From Lentzea nigeriaca (GTDB taxonomy: Bacteria; Actinomycetota; Actinomycetes; Mycobacteriales; Pseudonocardiaceae): a stretch of 64,000 bases of DNA. Location of the stretch: assembly GCF_016907955.1 (NCBI RefSeq), contig NZ_JAFBCX010000003.1, positions 496,001 through 560,000 on the forward strand, read 5' to 3'. The number at the start of each line of letters is the position of its first letter. Position 1 is the first letter of the stretch. The notes below the pieces were generated by a model. That model saw only the letters and a list, made by a program, of their open reading frames with translations. It was not told the DNA's origin and made no database searches. This document shows, one piece after another, positions 60,812 through 64,000 of this stretch. Both the position numbers and the translations under genes were made by a program.

Positions 60812-61633
60812 TCAGAGGTCCTCTGGCCTCCGCGCGCCGAGCACCGGGTCCTCGGTCGGAACCTGGCGCCGGGTCGAGGTGACCGGCTCGGCCGGCGCGA
60901 CCGGCGTGGTCGTCTCGGCTGCGGCCCGCACCGCGTCCTCGCGGCCGCGCTGGTACGCCTCGGCCTGAGCCCGGGCCTGCGGCAGCTCCTGCTCCGCCCG
61001 TCCCAGCCAGCCTTCCCACCGCTGCTGCATCGGCCGCACCAGGCCACCGCCCACACCGACGACGAGGATGCCGCCGACCGTCGCGAGCACCGCGATCAGC
61101 ACCGGCGTGGTCACCGTGGTGGCGACACCGATCTGGTTGAGCGCGGCGATGATGCCCAGCGCCCAGATGAAGATCGACGCGATGTTGGCGAGCACCCGCC
61201 CGTAGGACAGGCCACCGAGCGCGCCGCTGATGAAGTCCTTGGCGGCATTGGCGATCGCGCCCGCGACCACGATGATGATGATCGCCACGGCGGCCTTCGG
61301 CAGCCACGCCACGATGCCGGTCAGCAACTCGGAGACGGGGTTCGGCCCCCACACGCCGAACGCGATCTGCAGAGTGATCAGGATCAGCGCGTAGTAGACC
61401 AGCTTCGCGAGCAGATCAGACGCGTCGTACTTGCTCCGCGACAACATCTGCCGCACGCCGCCGCGCTCCACGAGCCGGTCGAACCCGACCCGCTCGAGGA
61501 CCTTGTCGACCAGCTTGGCCACGGCTTTGGCGACGAACCAGCCGACCAACAGGATCAGCAGGAAGACCGCCAGCTTGGGCACGAACGTCGCTACCGCGCG
61601 CCAGGCGTCCGTCAGCCCTTGTCCGAAGTCCAT
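60812..61633 (-). CDS. small-conductance mechanosensitive channel-like (CmpX) membrane protein
   Basis: A 273-residue membrane protein with five or so hydrophobic segments (about 18-40, 77-98, 108-133, 150-172 and 178-200). FVPKLAVFLLILLVGWFVAKAVAKLVDKVLERVGFDRL and KDFISGALGGLSYGRVL are typical of the conserved TM-helix repeat found in CmpX and mechanosensitive channel relatives. A charged, probably cytoplasmic tail rich in Glu, Arg and Pro follows. GAAGGGAG precedes the ATG at 61633. A sigma-B-like promoter stands about 50 bases upstream. It may take part in osmotic or envelope stress. Confidence 0.82.
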   Translation of the reverse strand: MDFGQGLTDAWRAVATFVPKLAVFLLILLVGWFVAKAVAKLVDKVLERVGFDRLVERGGVRQMLSRSKYDASDLLAKLVYYALILITLQIAFGVWGPNPVSELLTGIVAWLPKAAVAIIIIVVAGAIANAAKDFISGALGGLSYGRVLANIASIFIWALGIIAALNQIGVATTVTTPVLIAVLATVGGILVVGVGGGLVRPMQQRWEGWLGRAEQELPQARAQAEAYQRGREDAVRAAAETTTPVAPAEPVTSTRRQVPTEDPVLGARRPEDL

Positions 61634-61682
61634 GTCGAGCTCCCTTCGCACGGGCGCCCAGCCGGGCCACCCGCACCACGCA

Positions 61683-61708
61683 ATACCCGGCGCGCGCACC
61701 CTTCACAC
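61683..61708 (-). promoter_or_regulatory. sigma-B-like promoter of the CmpX-like gene
   Basis: On the minus strand, GTGTG (61708-61704), 15 bases, GGGTAT (61688-61683), 50 bases before the start codon. The -10 is exact for the class and the -35 fits GNNTN. Confidence 0.55.
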
Positions 61709-61713
61709 GAATC

Positions 61714-61890
61714 TCAGCTGACCGGACGCAGCTCGCGGTCGCTCGCGACGAGGTGCTCCCACGTCCGGCCGCGCTGACTGGGAGGGGCCGACCCGTCCGC
61801 GGTGCACACCGGGTACACCAGACCGAAGGGAACCGGTTGATCGAATTCGTCACCGGTCCGGACGTCAACCAGACGACGCACGTGTGCCAT
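61714..61890 (-). CDS. small hypothetical protein
   Basis: A 58-residue soluble protein from the ATG at 61890, with GGAG eight bases ahead. Sequence: MAHVRRLVDVRTGDEFDQPV, then VYPVCTADGSAPPSQRG and a WEHLVASDRELRPV end. It is not recognised. A GTG at 61899 is a possible alternative start. Upstream are a GGGTAT -10-like element and a LexA-like palindrome (61946-61975), which make it more than a chance frame. Confidence 0.5.
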   Translation of the reverse strand: MAHVRRLVDVRTGDEFDQPVPFGLVYPVCTADGSAPPSQRGRTWEHLVASDRELRPVS

Positions 61891-61945
61891 CACAACCACT
61901 CCCTCGCGTGTGAGCGGCCATCAGCCGGAAGTTCGGGATCACCGA

Positions 61946-61975
61946 ATACCCTGCGAGCAGCGCGAACATGCGTTC
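61946..61975 (-). promoter_or_regulatory. sigma-B-like -10 overlapping a LexA-like box upstream of the small gene
   Basis: On the minus strand GCATG (61971-61967), 15 bases, GGGTAT (61951-61946). The -35 lies within GAACGCATGTTC (61975-61964), a GAAC-N4-GTTC dyad like the actinobacterial SOS box. The same GCATG/GGGTAT arrangement occurs before the DUF3072 gene. Confidence 0.45.
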
Positions 61976-62087
61976 TACCGCTGCGACATAAGAGTGAATC
62001 GGTCGTCCACTGTGGACTAACGCTCCGGAACTGTCCTTTGTGGAACTACGGCACAGCGAGGCAGGCCACCGTCGTGTCCGGCGACCG

Positions 62088-63095
62088 CTAGTGGTGCAAC
62101 GGCGTCACCGTCGCGTCGGTCTGGCCATTCAGCCGCACGAGCGGCTGCAACGGCAGGTCGACACTGCCGCTCGCGTTGGCCTCCAGGTGCCGCAGCATGA
62201 TCCCCTCACGCAGCGCCCACGGGCACACCCGCAGCCGTTCGACACCCAGCGCGGTCATCACGGCGTGCGCGACGACGGCCCCGGCGAGGATCTGTCTCGC
62301 CCTGGGCTGCGACACGCCCCGCAGACGCGCCCGCTGCGCGGCGGACATCGAGGCCAGCCGCGGAATCCAGTCGCGGACGTCGTTCACCGTCAGGATGCGC
62401 CGCACGAACGGGCCCTCCCGCTGCGGCGGCGCGCCGGCGAGGCGGGCGAGCTGCTTGAACGTCTTGGACGTCGCGACGACGTTGCGCGGCACGCTCTCCC
62501 ACCTCAACCGGTCGACGACCTCGCTCAGCGTCTCGCGCACGTACCGGCGCAGCGCCTTGACCTCGGAGCGCTTCGGCGGGTCGTGGGCGAGCATCGCGCG
62601 CGTCAGCCGCCCGGCACCGAGCGGCAGCGACAACGCGAGGTCCGGGTCGGCGTCGCGGCCGAGTGCGATCTCCATCGACCCGCCGCCGATGTCGAACAGC
62701 AGCAGCCGCCCGGCAGACCACCCGTACCAGCGGTGCGCCGCCAGGTACGTCAGCCTGGCCTCCTGCTCCCCGTCGAGGAACTGCGGCCGGATGCCGACGA
62801 TCCGCTGGATGCGGTCGACGACGTCGTCCCGGTTCGTGGCGTCGCGCACCGCGGACGTCGCGAACGGGTACAGCTGGTCGACACCGTGCTGGGCGGCGGC
62901 GGTCACCGCGTCCGCCACGGCCCGCACCACCCGTTCGACGCCGTCGTCGCTGATCGCCCCGTCCGGGAGGACCTCCTCGCCGAGCAGGGTGGGTTCCTTC
63001 ACCGCGTGCGCGGGCAGCGGCGGAGCGCCCGGCCGCACGTCGACGATCTGCAGCTGCGCGGAGTTCGATCCGATGTCCAGCACACCAAGACGCAT
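62088..63095 (-). CDS. Ppx/GppA-family exopolyphosphatase
   Basis: A 335-residue ASKHA-fold phosphatase that hydrolyses inorganic polyphosphate or pppGpp. The family motifs are VLDIGSNSAQLQIVD near the N-terminus (phosphate 1), ATSAVRDATNRDDVVDRIQ (about 72-90), LLFDIGGGSMEIALG (phosphate 2, about 131-145) and AGAVVAHAVMTALGVERLRVCPWALREGIML at the C-terminus. It lacks the C-terminal HD domain of E. coli Ppx, as is typical of actinobacterial Ppx1. A GTGTG-N14-GGGTAT promoter lies just upstream, so it probably belongs to the stress regulon. Confidence 0.9.
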   Translation of the reverse strand: MRLGVLDIGSNSAQLQIVDVRPGAPPLPAHAVKEPTLLGEEVLPDGAISDDGVERVVRAVADAVTAAAQHGVDQLYPFATSAVRDATNRDDVVDRIQRIVGIRPQFLDGEQEARLTYLAAHRWYGWSAGRLLLFDIGGGSMEIALGRDADPDLALSLPLGAGRLTRAMLAHDPPKRSEVKALRRYVRETLSEVVDRLRWESVPRNVVATSKTFKQLARLAGAPPQREGPFVRRILTVNDVRDWIPRLASMSAAQRARLRGVSQPRARQILAGAVVAHAVMTALGVERLRVCPWALREGIMLRHLEANASGSVDLPLQPLVRLNGQTDATVTPLHH

Positions 63096-63104
63096 CTACC
63101 GCGC

Positions 63105-63129
63105 ATACCCGGATCCGGCCGTCTCACAC
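63105..63129 (-). promoter_or_regulatory. sigma-B-type promoter of the ppx-like gene
   Basis: On the minus strand, GTGTG (63129-63125), 14 bases, GGGTAT (63110-63105), with the -10 ending ten bases before the start codon at 63095. The message would be leaderless or nearly so. Confidence 0.6.
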
Positions 63130-63131
63130 CG

Positions 63132-63156
63132 GTTTCCGCGGTGGGTTCACGGGTAG
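63132..63156 (+). promoter_or_regulatory. sigma-B/sigma-F-type promoter of the 63166 gene
   Basis: GTTTC (63132-63136), 14 bases, GGGTAG (63151-63156), ten bases before the ATG at 63166. It is divergent from, and almost touches, the ppx promoter on the other strand. Confidence 0.7.
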
Positions 63157-63165
63157 CCGACCGCC

Positions 63166-63444
63166 ATGAGCACGGATGTCCGCGTCATGACCCTGACCGA
63201 CCACGAGTACGCCGCCGAAGTGCACGAGGGCGCCGAGACGACCACGCACCACGTCGTGCTCTCCGAGGCGTTCCTCGACGACCTCGCGCTGGTCGAGCCC
63301 GACGAGTCCGCGCTGGTCGGCGAGATCATCCGGTACCTGCTCGACCGCGAGCCGAACACGGCCGTCCCGCACGAGCTGGACGCCGCCGCGCTCGTGGGCC
63401 AGGACCCGGAGTTCCTGCCTGAGCTGCGGCGGCGCCTCACCTAG
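63166..63444 (+). CDS. small hypothetical stress protein
   Basis: A 92-residue acidic protein I do not recognise. It has a beta hairpin VRVMTLTDHEYAAEVHEGAETTTHHVVLSE followed by helices (AFLDDLALVEPDESALVGEIIRYLLDREPN and DPEFLPELRRRL). Strong GTTTC-N14-GGGTAG promoter spacing puts it in the same regulon as the neighbours. The stop is next to the convergent terpene cyclase gene (overlap of four bases). Confidence 0.72.
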   Translation: MSTDVRVMTLTDHEYAAEVHEGAETTTHHVVLSEAFLDDLALVEPDESALVGEIIRYLLDREPNTAVPHELDAAALVGQDPEFLPELRRRLT

Positions 63445-64000
63445 CGGTAGCGGGGATGGGTGGTGTGCCATTCGAAGCCGCCACCCATCCAGGCCTTGGT
63501 GCCCTTCAGGAACCGGTGCAGCTCCAGCGACGGCACGGCCAGCAGCGCCTTGTGCCCCGCCTCGAAGTCGCGCACCAGCTGGTTGTGCAGCTCCACCGTC
63601 CGAGCTGTGGCTTCGGCGATCGAGCACTCCCGGTCCGCCGCGATCTGCAACACCATGTTGCACACCGGCTTCTCGTCGGCGGCGTCCTTCTCCACCGACA
63701 CCAGGTCGTTGACCATCACCGACGCCGTGCCCGCCGCGGTCAGCAGCTGCCGCACGCGCGGGTCGTAGTACAGCGGCGCAGCGAGTTCGTACCCGCCGAC
63801 GGCGTCGACCAGCGTCATCGACGTGTAGAAGGTGTCGTGCTGGCGCGTCGCGAGGTACTGCCACGCCGGCGGGTAGTCGCCGGTGTGCCGCCATGCCGCG
63901 TAGGCGCTCCACGACACGAACATCGCGAACGTCGAGTAGCAGACCCGTTGCACCACAGTGGGTGTGCTGCGGGACGACAGGTGCGTGATGCCCGACCGCA
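63441..64000 (-). CDS. terpene cyclase, 2-methylisoborneol-synthase-like, 3' part only
   Basis: The visible 186 codons are the C-terminal part of a class I terpene cyclase; the start lies beyond the window. QYLATRQHDTFYTSMTLVDAVGGYEL, then VMVNDLVSVEKDAADE with the NSE metal-binding triad, and HRFLKGTKAWMGGGFEWHTTHPRYR at the end closely resemble 2-methylisoborneol synthases and the related family 2 encapsulin cargo cyclases. The aspartate-rich first metal motif would lie upstream, outside the window. The GTG at 63956 is internal. Whether a GPP methyltransferase or encapsulin gene lies beyond cannot be seen. Confidence 0.82.
   Translation of the reverse strand, partial: RSGITHLSSRSTPTVVQRVCYSTFAMFVSWSAYAAWRHTGDYPPAWQYLATRQHDTFYTSMTLVDAVGGYELAAPLYYDPRVRQLLTAAGTASVMVNDLVSVEKDAADEKPVCNMVLQIAADRECSIAEATARTVELHNQLVRDFEAGHKALLAVPSLELHRFLKGTKAWMGGGFEWHTTHPRYR

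Noticed and set aside
62005..62017. GTCCAC-T-GTGGAC palindrome before the small gene/ppx region
   Set aside because: Short GTCCACTGTGGAC-like words recur within coding genes in this GC-rich sequence; no link to a promoter was evident.

Overview
The window is a high-GC actinobacterial chromosome segment, most likely from a Pseudonocardiales genus of the Lentzea/Saccharothrix/Amycolatopsis kind. This is inferred from GC-rich codon use, GTG starts, ATGA/GTGA-coupled operons, a KstR-controlled steroid pathway, WXG100-type secretion proteins, and a 2-methylisoborneol-synthase-like terpene cyclase at the right edge. No rRNA, tRNA, CRISPR array or intact insertion sequence was recognised.

Layout. 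1-3.8 kb: an enoyl-CoA hydratase and three acyl-CoA dehydrogenases (FadE31/32/33 type), which belong to late C/D-ring steroid breakdown. 3.8-6.6 kb: a compact type VII secretion module (YbaB-like, EspC-like and WXG100-like proteins) ending in an EndoU-type nuclease toxin and a probable immunity gene. 6.9-8.2 kb: a MerR regulator divergent from a methyltransferase, with a shared operator. 8.1-20.6 kb: the steroid A/B-ring block. A leftward operon carries a KstD-like flavoprotein and hsaE-G-F-A-D-C-B. A rightward operon carries kstD-kshA-small Cys protein-kshB-MaoC hydratase. Both start at one KstR box. 20.6-22.5 kb: a secreted GH54 arabinofuranosidase with two palindromic operators and a 170-bp inverted-repeat element. 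22.5-23.9 kb: an HTH protein divergent from a Clp-N protein that lacks ATPase domains. 23.9-31 kb: the cholesterol side-chain operon fadE34-fadE28-fadE29-chsH2-chsH1-ltp2, divergent from kstR across a perfect KstR box.

31-50 kb: an MmpS-like protein, a Tat-exported molybdenum hydroxylase (PaoABC type), a Na+/H+ antiporter, an NCS1 permease with a zinc-ribbon-like tail, a TetR/hydrolase pair, a kinase-WD40 fusion, regulators, and a pair of tandem secreted paralogues below a frameshifted NB-ARC/TPR regulator.

50-63.5 kb: a general-stress neighbourhood. It has partner-switching proteins (RsbU-like phosphatase, STAS protein, MEDS/ATPase kinase), a Mn-catalase-like gene with an internal in-frame deletion next to an Nramp transporter, GSP17M-like, DUF2243, DUF3072, small-conductance-channel-like and Ppx genes. 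At least nine upstream regions in this block carry a GNNTN/GTTT plus GGGTA(C/T/G) promoter of the sigma-B/sigma-F class, and two carry LexA-like palindromes. The individual families are known. The best leads are the small KshA/KshB-linked Cys protein, the toxin module, the stress regulon architecture, and the damaged genes (Mn catalase, NB-ARC, DoxX-like, Ddn-like).
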